A DNA stretch of 64,000 nt from Protonemura montana (taxonomy: Eukaryota; Arthropoda; Insecta; Plecoptera; Nemouridae): NCBI GenBank assembly GCA_947568835.1, contig OX387607.1, forward strand, positions 11,051,701 to 11,115,700, read 5' to 3'. This document shows, in pieces, positions 50,195-63,100 of this stretch (position 1 is its first letter; each line of letters starts with the position of its first letter). Position numbers and translations under genes: made by a program. The notes beneath the pieces were generated by a model. It made no database searches. It saw only the letters and a list, made by a program, of their open reading frames with translations, and had not been told where the DNA came from.

Positions 50195-52811
50195 GTTTTT
50201 TATTGCGTTGATTACATCGTAATATTGCAATCGTCCTTAACTAAAATAATGCATATTCCAGTCTGGTAAAAGTGTCAAAGAAAAAAAGGTAAAAGTTAGA
50301 AATGCTGTTACCTTACACATTGTCTTGGACCATTAACTAATTACAAAATTCTTTAATGTCATAAAAGCATTTATCAATCAAGTATTGCTTGAGGTCCGCT
50401 TTAAAAGAGCTACCATACGGGGACCTCGCCTCTTGGGAAACTGTGAGAAGTTAACAGGCCATATAGGGCTGGATGCTAGTAGATCTTGCTAGTCATTCTG
50501 CTATTATAGTCTAGCTTGTAAGAAAAGACAAAAACACTAATTATGAAGCGTTGCTAACATAATTATGAATTTCATCTATGCTTTCAGTGGCTGAATTTCA
50601 AAACAATTTTTATATCAGCAACAGAATTCAGAATGTTGTTTTAATGAATAGAAAAACTCTTGGAATAGTTTTTTAAAAAATTTCGTTGCACGATTAGAGC
50701 TTTAGACCAACAAGAAAATGGTTTTTATCAGTGGAAATGATTTGTAGTATTTTTAATGAAGACGTCAACTTTAAAACGACCGGTGGTGCCTCTGAGGGAA
50801 AATTATTTACACTCGTTGAACAGAGTATAGCACTTACAACTTCTAGAATTAAAGTACAAAAATACAATTAAGAAAACTCGGTGTGATGCCAGAGTTTATG
50901 TCCCTCTTGCATGAGATTCTTGAGATGGAATTCGTTGATCGTAGAAGTGAAGGATTCTTCCGCTAACGTATGCATGCACTTAGTTGCTTGCTTGGTATTA
51001 AGAAAATACGGAACAAATTAGCAATATTCATCTGCATGAGACAGCACACTATCCGAATGCATGTAGTACTGTAACCAAGGCACGACCAGCGTCGAAAACC
51101 CAACCACAAGGCGAGAAAATAAAGAAGCAAAAACATATTCACTTTAAACGCTTTTTTTATGCTATAGCACATCTCTTTGCGGAGAAAAGAGTGTCAGAGA
51201 AAACTAAAGTAAATTAAGTGCTTACTGAACGTAATAAATCAAGCCGAATTGATTTTTGTATTTTATTGATTAAAATGATTTTAAGTTATTTGGGTAGCAG
51301 ACAAAAAAGCCACATGAAAATCACTGAAAACTCCCCGTTTGTTATTTATAGATAATAAGAAAGCGGATCTGCGTATAAAAGATCACAATGGCGATAGAAA
51401 TTAGTGCAAAGGAAGAAAATAGTCCAAAGTGCTCTTTTGGCATGTTGAATGAACTGGTTCTCAGGAGATCATCGAAGTTAAGCATCACTGCGCTGAGTCA
51501 GGTGTTGGTGGGTGACCATTCTACACTTGGCAAGTTCCTTCGTTTTCTTTGTTTTTTTAATGAAGGAATCAAAGTCAGGTTGAAAAAGTTACACGCTTTA
51601 CTTATCAATCTCTCAACATCATATTTTTGTAAGTGAGCCTTGTTGTTCGAGTTGTACCGTCTTTCGGGAGGAATGTTAAGGAGATAGTATCCCCTTAGTG
51701 CCATTCGTCGCGAGTAGCCTACCTGCCAGCACCGGGCTTCCCCTCCGCCGAGCTAATTTAGACTAGATTCACCACCTTCCTTATGATCACCCACTAATCA
51801 ACCGAAGCCATAAGACCAGTGCCACAAAGCTAGTTGTTATAGACAATAAATCAATCAAGTAGTCTCAACGCCTCTCTCTCCATTTCAGCAAGGCTACCGA
51901 GCACGCATCAAGGGCGTGCACTTTGTCAACGCCCCAGCCGTGGTCGACCTACTGATGACGATGATCAAGGCGGTTGTGAAAAGCAAGCTGGCAGCACGCC
52001 ACCAAGTGCACACCACCCTAGACTCCCTTCACGGATACGTGGACAAGGCGTTGCTCCCCGAGGAACTCGGCGGCGAGGCGGGAAAACTTGCCGATCTTGG
52101 AGGTGAGCTATACGGGGACCTCGCCTCTTGGGAAACTGTGAGAAGTTAACAGGCCATATTGGGCTGGATGCTTTTGGCTGGAATACCTCGAGGGGTCAGC
52201 TTTACATTGACCTATTTACGTCTGTCTTCTGCAGAATAGCTCAGAATTACTGAAATCTAAAATGACTTTTATTTGTTTGTATACCCCTAAAAGGTCAGCA
52301 CATAAACGGCAAAACAACGACCTGATGAATCTGCCAGTTCAGAATCTAAACTTTCGGTCCATAGCACAAACATAAGCAAACTCAAAATAGGATTGCTCGA
52401 TTGTGTCCTGTTACTTGAATAGAGGAACTTAATAATATAGAAATAGGATATTATTAGATTGAATGGGGAAAGGAAATGGGATATAATTTGTAAAAGGGTA
52501 GACACATTGAGTATATCGGTATAGTCAGAGGAGTAGCGTTAATTTGATACTTTCTGTTAAGAAAACGAGCAGGCAAAGCGTGGTAACGGTAGGTGTCACC
52601 CGATGGTCTTCGTTGATCGATATTTTTCAGCTGATTTGACAATTTCTTTTCCTCAGCCGAATGGCGGCAACGCAGCGAGAACAAACGCGAGTGGTTTTTG
52701 GAGCAAGATGGTTGTGGAAAAGTAGACGAGTCCAAGCGACCCGGAGAAAGCATCAACCCCGACGATCTCTTCGGCTTCGAGGGAACCTTCAAGCAACTCG
52801 CTGTAGACTAA
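43902..52811 (+). CDS. CRAL-TRIO domain protein 3 (alpha-tocopherol transfer protein-like), complete
   Basis: Six exons: 43902-44040, 45427-45586, 46595-46736, 47959-48066, 51889-52102 and 52657-52811 (TAA), giving 918 bases and 305 residues. The start is MALVNPSAEF. Residues 47-99 form the CRAL-TRIO-N helices (MLLRCKCSVERTKKAWDMHF). Residues 100-254 form the lipid-binding domain, with GDVYIYDCANVGIGH, IKGVHFVNAPAVVDL, KLAARHQVHTTLDSLHGY and LPEELGG. It ends LFGFEGTFKQLAVD. All five introns match gene 2 in position and phase but differ in length; intron 4 is 3.8 kb and holds an R1 repeat, an ATT microsatellite and a 5S SINE. Family role: cytosolic carrier of lipophilic molecules; ligand unknown. 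Confidence 0.93.
44360..44883. mobile_element. Foldback MITE with arms of about 220 bp
   Basis: The left arm (44,360 to about 44,590) and right arm (about 44,670-44,883) are reverse complements over nearly their whole length. TTGAACTGGGTTTTGAAT at the left pairs with ATTCAAAACCCAGTG at the right, and the inner CTAAATGCATCTAAATAAA block pairs with TTTATTTAGATGCATTTAG. No coding capacity. It lies in intron 1 of CRAL-TRIO gene 3. A single diverged arm is at 62,812-63,040. Confidence 0.85.
49195..49560 (+). repeat. Dispersed repeat family R1, copy 3
   Basis: TAGAGTCAGAGGGTTAG opening, GGCAACACTTGGTAATGGTAG, CAATGGCACTCCCTG and a distal TTTTTTGCAAGAACATTT block align in order with copies 1 and 2. 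It lies in intron 4 of CRAL-TRIO gene 3. Confidence 0.5.
50163..50192 (+). repeat. TAA microsatellite
   Basis: About ten uninterrupted TAA (ATT) repeats in intron 4 of CRAL-TRIO gene 3. Confidence 0.9.
50411..50477 (+). repeat. Short duplicated block, copy 1
   Basis: ACGGGGACCTCGCCTCTTGG and the following 40 bases recur almost exactly at 52,111-52,171. Copy 2 starts 8 bases after the exon 5 donor of CRAL-TRIO gene 3. Origin unknown; perhaps a piece of a dispersed repeat. Confidence 0.75.
51440..51865 (+). repeat. 5S rRNA-derived SINE, plus strand
   Basis: The head reads GAGATCATCGAAGTTAAGCA, then TCACTGCGCTGAGTCAGG and GTTGGTGGGTGACCATTC: 5S box A, intermediate element and box C in order. 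The body (TCCCCTTAGTGCC, GCACCGGGCTTCCCCTCC) is shared in complement with the other copies. The tail reads CAATAAATCAATCAAG at about 51,845-51,860. It ends about 30 bases upstream of exon 5 of CRAL-TRIO gene 3. Confidence 0.8.
52111..52171 (+). repeat. Short duplicated block, copy 2
   Basis: Partner of 50,411-50,477, located immediately after the exon 5 splice donor of CRAL-TRIO gene 3. Confidence 0.75.
52512..52625 (+). repeat. Dispersed repeat family R1, partial copy 4
   Basis: TATAGTCAGAGGAGTAGCGT, TTTCTGTTAAGAAAACGAGC, GTGGTAACGGTAGGTG and CCGATGG align with copy 1. It ends about 30 bases before the last exon of CRAL-TRIO gene 3. Confidence 0.5.
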
Positions 52812-54158
52812 CCACTGATGTATCAAGTTACTACAGCAGGACCACACGTCCACGTGATTTAGAATAAGGTTCGCACAAGCAATTGGGTTGTTTGTGTCTA
52901 CCAACATTGTGTAAGTAAATTTTATTCAGGGAAAGTCTAATGCATTCAAGAAAGTAAACAAGGGGAGTCTAACATATCAAAATAATATATTATTTTAAAC
53001 ATATCTTTAAAAATGTATTAAAACTAAATCAAACATTCGCACACTTCTTACCTGACGTACCTACACTTTAATGCATGTTCCTGCGTACATCCAATTATTA
53101 TTCAATTTTGTTTCGCATGAGGCATATGGTGTATCTCAAAAACTCTGGTAGGTACAATTTTTGTCAAGTTATCAAATGTCAATTGGGAGGGTCTTTGTTT
53201 GATTCGTGTTTAACTTGTCTTTAAGTGTCAATATTTCAACTCGCGGATCCACCTCCACCACTTCCCGTCAGGTTAACACCAGAATAGATTAGCAATGCAA
53301 TTCGATTCATTCTTTCAATCCAAGATTTTTTGTTGATGTTGACAACTACTCCTTTATCGATATCTGATATTTTTACCAATTGTAACAATGAAATTAATCT
53401 ACAACATTCAAGAAAAATATCAGAATTGCTCCTCATAAGTAAATATTGAAAATGTATGAACTACGACCCATTGTTAGAAACGATGCAACAGAGTTTTTGT
53501 GATACACTATAACCCTCCACCATTCAACTGGCAGAGTACCAGGATGCCTGTCTCTATTTTTCTCCGTTCGGTTACGACACTCGACACCGACAAGTCATCC
53601 TGTCTAACCACAGTACGTGTTGCAAACGAGATGAGAATTAAGTGTACTTACCTAGTTAAACAGAAACACGCAATGCACAATAATTGACCTTCGAACTCCG
53701 CATGATAGTAGTCGACGCATAGTCACCGACGTCGGGTAATCTAGCAGACACTTCTAGACAGCCGAAGCATCTTGGTCGCATTTTCCAGTTTCTTGAGATT
53801 CATCAATAAGTCTGAAAGCTTCATCTGTAAGTTGTGTCCGTTGCTACTACTAATAGAAAATGTTTGCTTTATAAGCGCTATAGTTGTAATTGGTAAACTA
53901 TTATTTGCACTTCCGTTGGTGTTCAGTGATAGTAAAATATGTTTTTTTCTTGTTTTTGAAAGCTTGCATCTAAGAAACTGAACAAAAAAACTCGAGTCTG
54001 TGTTTCTGCTATCAAATTTGAGGACAAAACTTTCGGTATCTTCATTTTTAAGTAGGTATTTCGTTTTGGAAACCGAAATTTCAGTATTAACCCTGACAGG
54101 TATTGTAGGAAAACCTGTTCAGGAACCTAGCCCGTGCCAGACCGAAATCTCTCCCACC
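52812..54158. other. Intergenic between CRAL-TRIO gene 3 and the kinase gene
   Basis: AT-rich, no gene recognised. The promoter and 5' UTR of the kinase-like gene should lie at the right end. The reading frame of its first exon is open upstream back to about 54,000, so a longer N-terminus cannot be excluded. Confidence 0.5.
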
Positions 54159-57100
54159 ATGAGCGGCGCCAACCCACCGGAAGTGGCGATCGTCCGCGCG
54201 CTGGACGCCCTCGACGCCTATGTCGGTCAAATCGCCGACGCTGAGGGTCTGGAGACGACGTCGTTCGACGTGCGAGCCGGGTCCAAGGCAGGCGACAACT
54301 ATGTAGGCGTCGTACACAAGGTCACGATAAAAGGACGGCGTCGCGACGTCGATGGTGAAGAGGCATCGTTGGCGATTATCTACAAGTGTCAGCCGGACAG
54401 CGCCAAGCGACGCGAACAGTTTCGCTCGGGCATCTTTTTCGCAAACGAGGCCGTCTTCTACAATGAGGTGAATGCATTGACGTCATGACATTATACACAA
54501 ACATGCCAACAATCTAACATTTGAGAGCATGAAAGAAGTACAGCGTTCATGAAACAACTCCCCAGGTGCTGCCGGCATTCGAGAGCTTCCAGTCTTCTAA
54601 ACGCCTCCCCATCGGCGCCTCATTCAATGCGTACCCAAAGTGTTACCACGCCGACCCCGAAGCCCTTCTCCTCGAAGACATGACCCCCCGGGGATTCACA
54701 ATGCGCGACCGCCAACACCCTCTAGACCTAGCACACTGCTCGCTCATCATGAAGGAGATGGGCAGATTCCATGCGCTCTCCTTCGCAATGCGTGACCAGC
54801 GTCCTCAAGAATTTGACAGTATCAGGCGAGCCGTCAGGGAAACCCTGTACATCCCCGCCGAGGAGCAGACTCTGATGAAGTTTTGGGTTAACTCAGCGGC
54901 AAACGCCGAGGAAAAGTTCTTGGAAACGTCGAGGTTGGGTGGCGTTGAGAAGTTTGCCAGACCATTGAAGGAGTTTGTCAAGGAGTACTACCCGGCGATG
55001 GTGGAGTGCGTTCGAGGGGAGGCTGCTGAACCGTACTCCGTCATCACACACGGTGATTGCTGGACCAACAACATGCTCTTTAAGTATGGCAAGGTGAGTA
55101 TGAAGACCATAGTGGTCTTAGAAAACTCGAACGGTTGTGTAAGGTGTTGTTTATGATCTTTAGATTTTTCCCCGACACCTAAATGATTTACTGGGGGATT
55201 TGTTGTCGTGCTTGCTACGTCTGCGTTTATGAATCTGTAATGAGGCCGCGGTATCAGTTCTGATTCTAGGTAGAGTAATTTTTATAAAGTCAGTGACTGG
55301 CTAGATGCATTAATGCGACGAATCATTTCTCGTACACTCAAAGTATGTTTTAACTTATTCTAGACAGTTTTAGATGGCTTTCAGAAATATTTGCCCAAAG
55401 TTATTAAAGTGATTTATCAAATTAATTTGGAACCTTCATCCATATTTGACATGGATTGCCTCTAAGCATTACTACCAGTTCATGAATACAATTTAAGTTA
55501 TCTTTTCAGTGGTGGGATTTCAAAATACTTATTGTCTTTTACTTATAAAAAATCCTTGATTTGAATCCTTGATTTTTTATGACGTCATTTTTATGTAACG
55601 GGCTTTGTGGATATGTCGCTTTTTTACATGCGTATCCACATCAAACCGGTACACTTGGGATAAATGTTCGACCTTCACATCTCAGATTATTTTCAAAATT
55701 TCAGCGTTTGTAACCAAAAGTTACCAAATGCATAAAAGGATTTTTTTTTTAAATTTAAACCAACTATTTCGTTAGAAAGAACATTACAAAATTTGTGGAA
55801 AGGGTTTAAAAATTTGGGAAAAACCCCAACAGATTTTTGGATACACTATCTACATCTGTGTTTTTTAAACGACTTAAACAAAAATCAGGTTCACGGGAAA
55901 AAAAACCATCGTTCATCCAAACGTAAAAAAAGCAAGGTGTTTGCTCAGTAACGAGTGTTTCGAAGTTCATAACTATTATATATGTTCTAATAACAAGCTG
56001 AAACTTTCAGAATAAGTTGTCCTTGTAAGTATCTTGACTGGTGCAAACTTTTATACTTGGCACTTTTTAATTTTTTTGAGAAAAGAAATGCACTGTTCGC
56101 CAATACGTATGCACAGCCCAGTCACGCAGCTTTCAGCGGCACGGGAAAAAGTTAACGAAATGTAATTGTTTAGTACATTAAACAAATGTGGTGCTTGAGT
56201 CAAAACCGTAAAAATTTCCACACCAGTGTGATCAAGTGCAAAAATGTGCTTTTGCAGCTGGCGGCTGCGCCGGTGGTTTCTAACTACACGTGGTCGTAAG
56301 TGTAAAGGCCTGGCCCTGGACTCAAATGATCCGACCAATCCTGAGATATCGGAAAAGTAAAAATTTATAGCATTTTTGGCGTTTGATTATTTAGGACGGC
56401 AGTTTTTCTTCAAGAGAAAAGGTTTAGGAGCCAGGATTAAACGTAAATAAACAAATCGAAAACTATCCTCTGTGTTTCAGAATCGGATCGCTCCCGATGT
56501 CTGTAATTAAATGATATTCTAGCCTTTGTCACCTTTGTGCAAATTCGTATAACATTGTCTCTACATGGTCGAGCAGTGGTGAGGCTGTCTGATCGACGTG
56601 GTAAAGGGTCCACGATAATGCGTCTCCCAGGGTCTCCCTGATCTCCCAGTGTCAGGAAGAACAGGTCGCAGGTTCGATGTCCGGCCGCGCAGCTTCCGGC
56701 TTCTCGGGAAAAGGTAAGTAAAATGTAAAAAAATTTCGTCTACTCAAAATAGCTGGCAGAAATTTTAGTTGTATTTTAGTTGTTTTTTAGTTGTATTTAC
56801 TTTCAGCTAATTTCAGCTAGTTTTTTTAATACAAGGATTCCAGCGAATTTTTTGTACAAACGATTTGCGATGGGGCCCTCCTTTGCTATTCAAGTATCTG
56901 TTATTTCTCTTCACTGGTCGACTTGTCTCAATGGCTGGTTGAATAGGTCGCATCTCCATCGCCCTCGTGTGACCGTACTGGGTTCGAATCACAGCCGGTC
57001 TGTTTTTTGTTCATCATAAATCGGCAAATTGACTTAATTATTAAATTACTAAATAATCTTCAAGAGTTCTAAATCTGACAGATTTTCTTTTCGTGGAAAG

Positions 57101-60100
57101 GATGGTAATGAACGGTTTTATGATATTTCAGGTGAAACAATAACAAGGGTCTGTGTCATGATTGCAGTTCTCAGGTTGGGCCGAGCCAGGACGATGACGA
57201 ATGTCTGGCGGCGGCGTCGGCGGTTGTTATCAACTACAAGTGGTTGTTTTGGTATAGGCCAAGATTCTCATGAGTCGACCAATTTTGGGAGACCAGTTTT
57301 GAATCCCGGCGCCAACACTGGACGGCAGTTGTTCTACAAGATGAAAAATCTGGGAGCTTTGAGTAATCGAAAATATAAAACTCTGAAAATATCTTCTATG
57401 GTACTGATTTAGATTCTACGATCGAAGAAGGTAATTAAATAAAATTACTGAAAGTATCAGCCGCTCTTGTAGTCGAGCGGTGAGGCCGTATGGTCGATGT
57501 AGGGAAGGGACCACGTTCGATTCCCGGCCGAGGAATGATAGTAATATATTTTTGTTAATATCAGGCGTAGCAACATCCGGGTTACCGACCGAAGTCCAGC
57601 ATTACTTGATCGAGTACATTTGATATCCAACAGATTGCGCTGGGGGTCTCAGAGCGTCTAAACACGACTGCGTGTTCGGTGAAACTTTATAGATAAGAGT
57701 AAATGGGGACACGACAACTATCCAACGAGCTTTGCCTGGAGTACCTCAAATCAGCCTCCAACGCTTGCATTTGCGTTAGCTTGTTCAAAAGGTGAAATCC
57801 CACACATTTTAGCCGTCGGGTGCTTCTGTACAGCTAGTTGTGCTTGCCTAGTAACTCTGCACGGGTATAGCTCTTGCTTGCAAGGACAAATATAACACGT
57901 CCATAATATTTTAGTTAATTTTTGTGAGATACATTTCCGGACTGCAAAAGGAATTTGGTTTAAAACCGAACTGAACAGAAACTGCAATCGATGTCTTGCA
58001 CCTATCCAGTAGGCAAGGAATCACACATGAAATTCAAATAGATTCAACTTTCTTTACAATATGAACCAGTCTGCATGGCACAATGGTATATCTGCTGCTT
58101 CTGTAATAGATGTTTTCAATACCTGGATCGAACCCACTTGCCGGAGAAAGTTTTTGACTAATGGAAAACAATATATCTCCAGTGGGGGCTGGAGCCAGGA
58201 GAGTTATATTTCTAAAAAATTCGAAAATGAACATGTGTGCGCATGGTTCTGCAGGTTAAGGCATCGACTTCACACAGTTGTATGATTGCTAAGATACCTG
58301 GTTCGAATCACGTTCGTATCAAAACCTACGATCTCACTTTTGCCATTTTTTTTGGGCGTATGATTAAGATAGTAGCAAAACTGCCGGGCACTCCTGGCGC
58401 TTCGCGCCAGTCGCGCCCGCCAGACCACCTATTGACATAATTTGGTACTTCACTTCGGACTTTAACAATTTGTTTTTCTTTTATTTTCCTCTCGTTCGAT
58501 TATTTGATTCTTCAGAGACTTGCAGTTTTTTTAATTTAAATCCTGCTACCACGGATAGATGTTGGTGTCATTTTCGAAAGGTAAAAAAGTTCCTCCGTCG
58601 GGTGGTTTAGATCCAAGTAGAGGATGAGTTTGACGTCACCGGAGCAGCGACAATATCAATGTGCCACGCAGACGCTTATGACTGGAGAATGGTGGAATGG
58701 AGGTACCTACTTGAATTTCATGTTTGAAAACCCGATCTACTGAGTCGCTACATGACATCGACCGCAACCTTTTTTTTAGTTCGGTTCAGAGCCGAATTTC
58801 CGGTCCAGTTATCTATCTCGCAAGCAAGCAAGAGCCGGCCGACACAAATATCAGTGCAGAGCCACTCGGCAAAACATATTTTGGGGCTTTCACCATTTGC
58901 CACGAACGACCTCGCATATGTAAGCATTAGAGCCTGATCGGTAGTACGCAATTCGAAGCTTGTTGCTCGTGGAGAGAGCCCCTATTTACTCTTATTTTTA
59001 AAGTTACACTGAACATGCAGTCGTGTCAAGACGCTCCATGACCCCCAGCGCAATCTGTTGGATATTAGATCTACTCGATCAATCAATGCCGGATTCGGTC
59101 GGTAACCCGGATATTGATACGCCCGATTTTAACAAAAATATAATACTCTCATTCCTTGGCTGGTATTCGATTGTGGATCCTGGATTGTCGACCACATCGA
59201 CCGGACGGCCCCATCGCTCGACTACAAAAGTGGCTAATATATTCCGAGGTTTAACAAAGAGAAGAATTGCATCTTATAACCTAATTCGGTCGAAGAATCC
59301 AAATTAGTAGCATTCAAGATATTTTCTGAGTTTTATATTTTCGATTTCTATCCTAGATCTTTCATCTAGCAGAACAACTGCTGTCCAGTGGTGGCGCCGA
59401 GATTCGGAACTGGTGTCCCGAAATTTTCGACTCATTAGAGTCTGGGCCAATACCTACCAACATGACCACTTGTAGTTGAAAACAACCGCCGCCGCCACCG
59501 CCGCTTGATGCTCGTTATCACACTGGCTCGGTTCGACCCGAGCACTGCAACCCTGACGCAGACCCCCGCCATTTATTCAGTCCAAATATCAGAGAACCCT
59601 TTACTATCATCCTGTCCATTAATGAAAATCTGCGAGGTTATGAACTAGATACTACTATTCAATGTCAAGCTAGCTTGCTACCAATAAGCCAGGCAGTCAA
59701 CATACAAGTGGAGAGGTATAGATCGTACATATATTCTATGAATAACTTTGAAAAAAAAATCAAATGTATATTTTGGACTATTTTATAGCCATCCCTTCAA
59801 CATAAAAAAATTACGAAAAGTTAGAGGAGTGGGGACTCGAACCGCGGACCCCTGGCACCATAAGCTACGACCATACAACAGACCTGCGTGGGCCAGTGCA
59901 TTTAAGAGGATTTATTACCATATGCGTGATGAAAATTGTCGTTAATAATTAAGTCATGTGGCCGATTTATGAAGAACAATATACGGACCGGCTGAGATTC
60001 GAATTCATGTAATGTCGGAAATGGTTGGAAACCAGCTATCGAGTTAAGTCGACATGTGGCTGGAAACAACAAATACTTGTAAAGCAAAGGAGGGCCCCAT

Positions 60101-63100
60101 CGTAAATTATATGTACAAGCAACAAGCTGGAGTTCTTGTATTAAAAAATTAGCAGGAATTAGCTGAAAGTATTACCTATCTCTTCAACGAACATTTCTGC
60201 CAGCCATTTTAAGCACACGGGAATTGATTACATTTTACTTACCTTTTCCAGAGAAGCTGAAAGCTGGGCGACCAGTTTCCACCAGCAAATTTTGCACCAG
60301 CAATTACACATTAAAAAAAAAAAACTTCTGAAAGTTAAAGATAATTATTTGATTACAGAGCGTAGTTTTGCGCTTGTTTAGAGTCAATTATCCCTAATAA
60401 CTGTGCATATTAACGCCGCGAACAGTGGATTTTTTTCTCAAAAAATTAAAAAGTGCCAAACAGAAAAGTTTGCACTTGTCAAGATACTTACAAGGACAAC
60501 TTTTTCTAAAAGTTTCAGCTAGTTATTAGAACTCATATTATAGTTATGAACTTCTAAACTCTCGTTACTGAGCAAAAACCTTGCTTTTTTACGCTTGGAT
60601 GAACGGTGGTTTTTTTTCTCGTGAACCTGTAAAGTGCCAACAATTAAATTCTGCAGCAGTCAATATACATCAATAAGTAACGATCAATAAATATTTGGGT
60701 CGCTTTTGATAGATGTTTGTTATAATCGTTTCAAAAAACATAGTTGTAGAAAGTGTAATCAGCAATCTGTTGGGATTTTTTCAAAATTTTGATTCAGTTT
60801 TCCTTCAAGTTTTTAATGTTGTTTCTAACGCTTATAACCGCAAGTCTATTATTTGAATAGTTTTTTTAGATATCGGCTATAGTAAAAACTGTGCACTCTT
60901 CGCCCATCTTTGGACGGTCATTTCTCCCACACTAGTTGGCATTCAATTTTCAAAAAAATCCTCTCATGCATTTGGTGACTTTTTTTAACAAAAGCTGAAA
61001 ATTGTATTAGAATCTGAGATGTGAAGGTCACATTTTTTCCAAGTGTGCCGGTTTGATGTGGAATGACCAGTGGGATCAGTGAGATTCGTGGGATCAATAA
61101 GATCAATGAGAATTATCCACTTGCGAATTTGTACCCCGTATTGAAATTGCCGGAATCGGTTGAAAACGGCTGGAAATGGTTTACAATTATGAAATTTATC
61201 CGGAAATATAGGCTAGCAAGGAAAGGTTTTGACAACTTTAAAACGAGATTACTTGTCTCAATAAAAGAGAAAATAACTTTTTGTCAATGTAACGTATTTC
61301 TGGCGTGTGTTAATTCTGTTCTTCGTTACATTTAGTGAAAATTTAACAGATATTTAATAAGTTTTGCTCTGTGAGAAGGATTATCAGAAATGTTTGGTGG
61401 CAATCTTTTGAAAGCTACTGTAATTTGTTTTCCAATTAAACTCTTGCACACCTTGATATTTACAGAGTTTCCACAATGCAGCGACTCCCAGTAATAAATG
61501 CGCCAAATTAGAATAACTGTGAATGGTTTTTAAAGAATAAATGGCAGTGGACCCATTCTTTTCTCTAAGGCTATAAACATTTCTAGCGCAGCCGGCGACA
61601 CTGTTTAGGTGCCAAGCATCGGGCGATAACTAGTATCTGCAAATAATTCCCAAAATTATTGTAATTGCTAGGAAAATCCTTAAAAACGCTCAATAAACAA
61701 AATATCTCAGCACGGCGAAAGGCTTTAAAGCAAAAAGAGACTGACGGAAATTTGCAGAGATGTTTTGTAGCAAATTTAAAAACTGATAGTTGGCCTTCAT
61801 GTCACCTGAAAACGACCGGTGGCTCCCCTGCCGGGAAATTATGTTCTCTCGCTGAACGGATTATACCTGCCCACAAACATGTAACAGATTAGCAAGCTTA
61901 CTAAAGCCATTCATTGGGCAATCCTCCTTAGTTTTGGCGGCCTTTCAACAAAAAAGTATTGCCTTCCTCAAAAAAATTCGTGGTAAGTACTTGGTATCGT
62001 CCTCCCGACTAAAGCGAGGTACCAATTGCTAGGGAAAAGACACATAAGACATCGAATTCGCACTCAACCCTTTTGCTCGTGTCCTTCCCTCAGGACCCCG
62101 CCGTCCCGGAATCTCTGTGCTTCCTGGACTTCCAGTTGGCGCGATACGGTAGCCCAGTTCTCGACCTCGTCTACGTGCTCTTCAGTTGCACAGAACAGTC
62201 GCTTCGCGTGACACACTTCGACGCCCTCATCAAGGTCTACCACTACAGTCTGGCGCGCTTCCTGGAAGAGCTCGGCTCGGACCCCGACAAGCTGTTCCCG
62301 TTATCCGCCCTACAGGTACGCACCAAGTGAGACTCGATACCCGGTGGGACTTTTCAGTTACCCTTTGGTACCAACTAAAAACTCTTGTTCTAGGAGTCAT
62401 AATTATCACAAGATCATTCCTACAAGACACCTTCTTTGTTTTCTCAGAAATAACCAGACAGTGCTTATAAAAACTGCAGAAAAAAGACTTGACAAGCAAG
62501 AATTCAGTAGGACCCGTGGTAGGACTTCACATTACTGTCATTATCCAAATATTTTTTATAAGGCACACAAGAATTTTGCTATGACACATGAACAAAGTTT
62601 GGTAACTTTGACGATTGTTTGGCCGCGAAGCAAACTCAGAGTTGGACGTTAAACCTTTTGACACAGGCAGTGCATTTAAAAATGTAAACGAAATGATTTT
62701 AGATAATAGCTACAATTGATATACAGCACAATCCAGTCAATAAAATCCTACGTTTGGGGGTTTTCAGAGCAATGAGTGGAGAGGTTTCTCCTGAATATAA
62801 GAGCTTTGTACTTAACAAAAACTATTTGAACTGAGTATTGAATGCTAAGTAACGAACACCTAAATTTCCTAACTTTTCGTAACTTTGAGTGTTTACTTTT
62901 TCAAGGATAAGAGCAGTCCTGACAATTTGCCGATAGCAAAAGAACCACACAAAATGATAACAATTACCTAGTTCAAGCATCCTAAATGCATCTAAATAAA
63001 ATAATCAGGGTCAATAACTAAAATACTAACGTAGTTCTGTAGCTTTGTACTATTTGTTAGTTTTTTCAGCTGAGAGTTCAAATATTGGTTTAGATGTTGT

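Larger units (their letters stand above)
55635..61062. mobile_element. tRNA-like giant palindrome (composite foldback element 1)
   Basis: Imperfect inverted repeat 5,428 bases long inside intron 3 of the kinase-like gene. Outer ends: TCCACATCAAACCGG at 55,635 and its complement ending at 61,062. Arms pair almost continuously inwards. 55,886-56,100 pairs with 60,420-60,630; 56,670-56,900 with 60,070-60,260; 56,920-57,050 with 59,930-60,050; 57,200-57,390 with 59,310-59,510; 57,465-57,535 with 59,158-59,245; 57,590-57,700 with 58,985-59,130; and 57,780-58,000 with about 58,720-58,910. The central loop is about 58,020-58,700. By eye, identity varies from about 70 to 90 percent between segments. 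No transposase or polymerase frame was found, and no target duplication is evident. tRNA-like sequences lie along both arms and in the loop. Confidence 0.85.
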
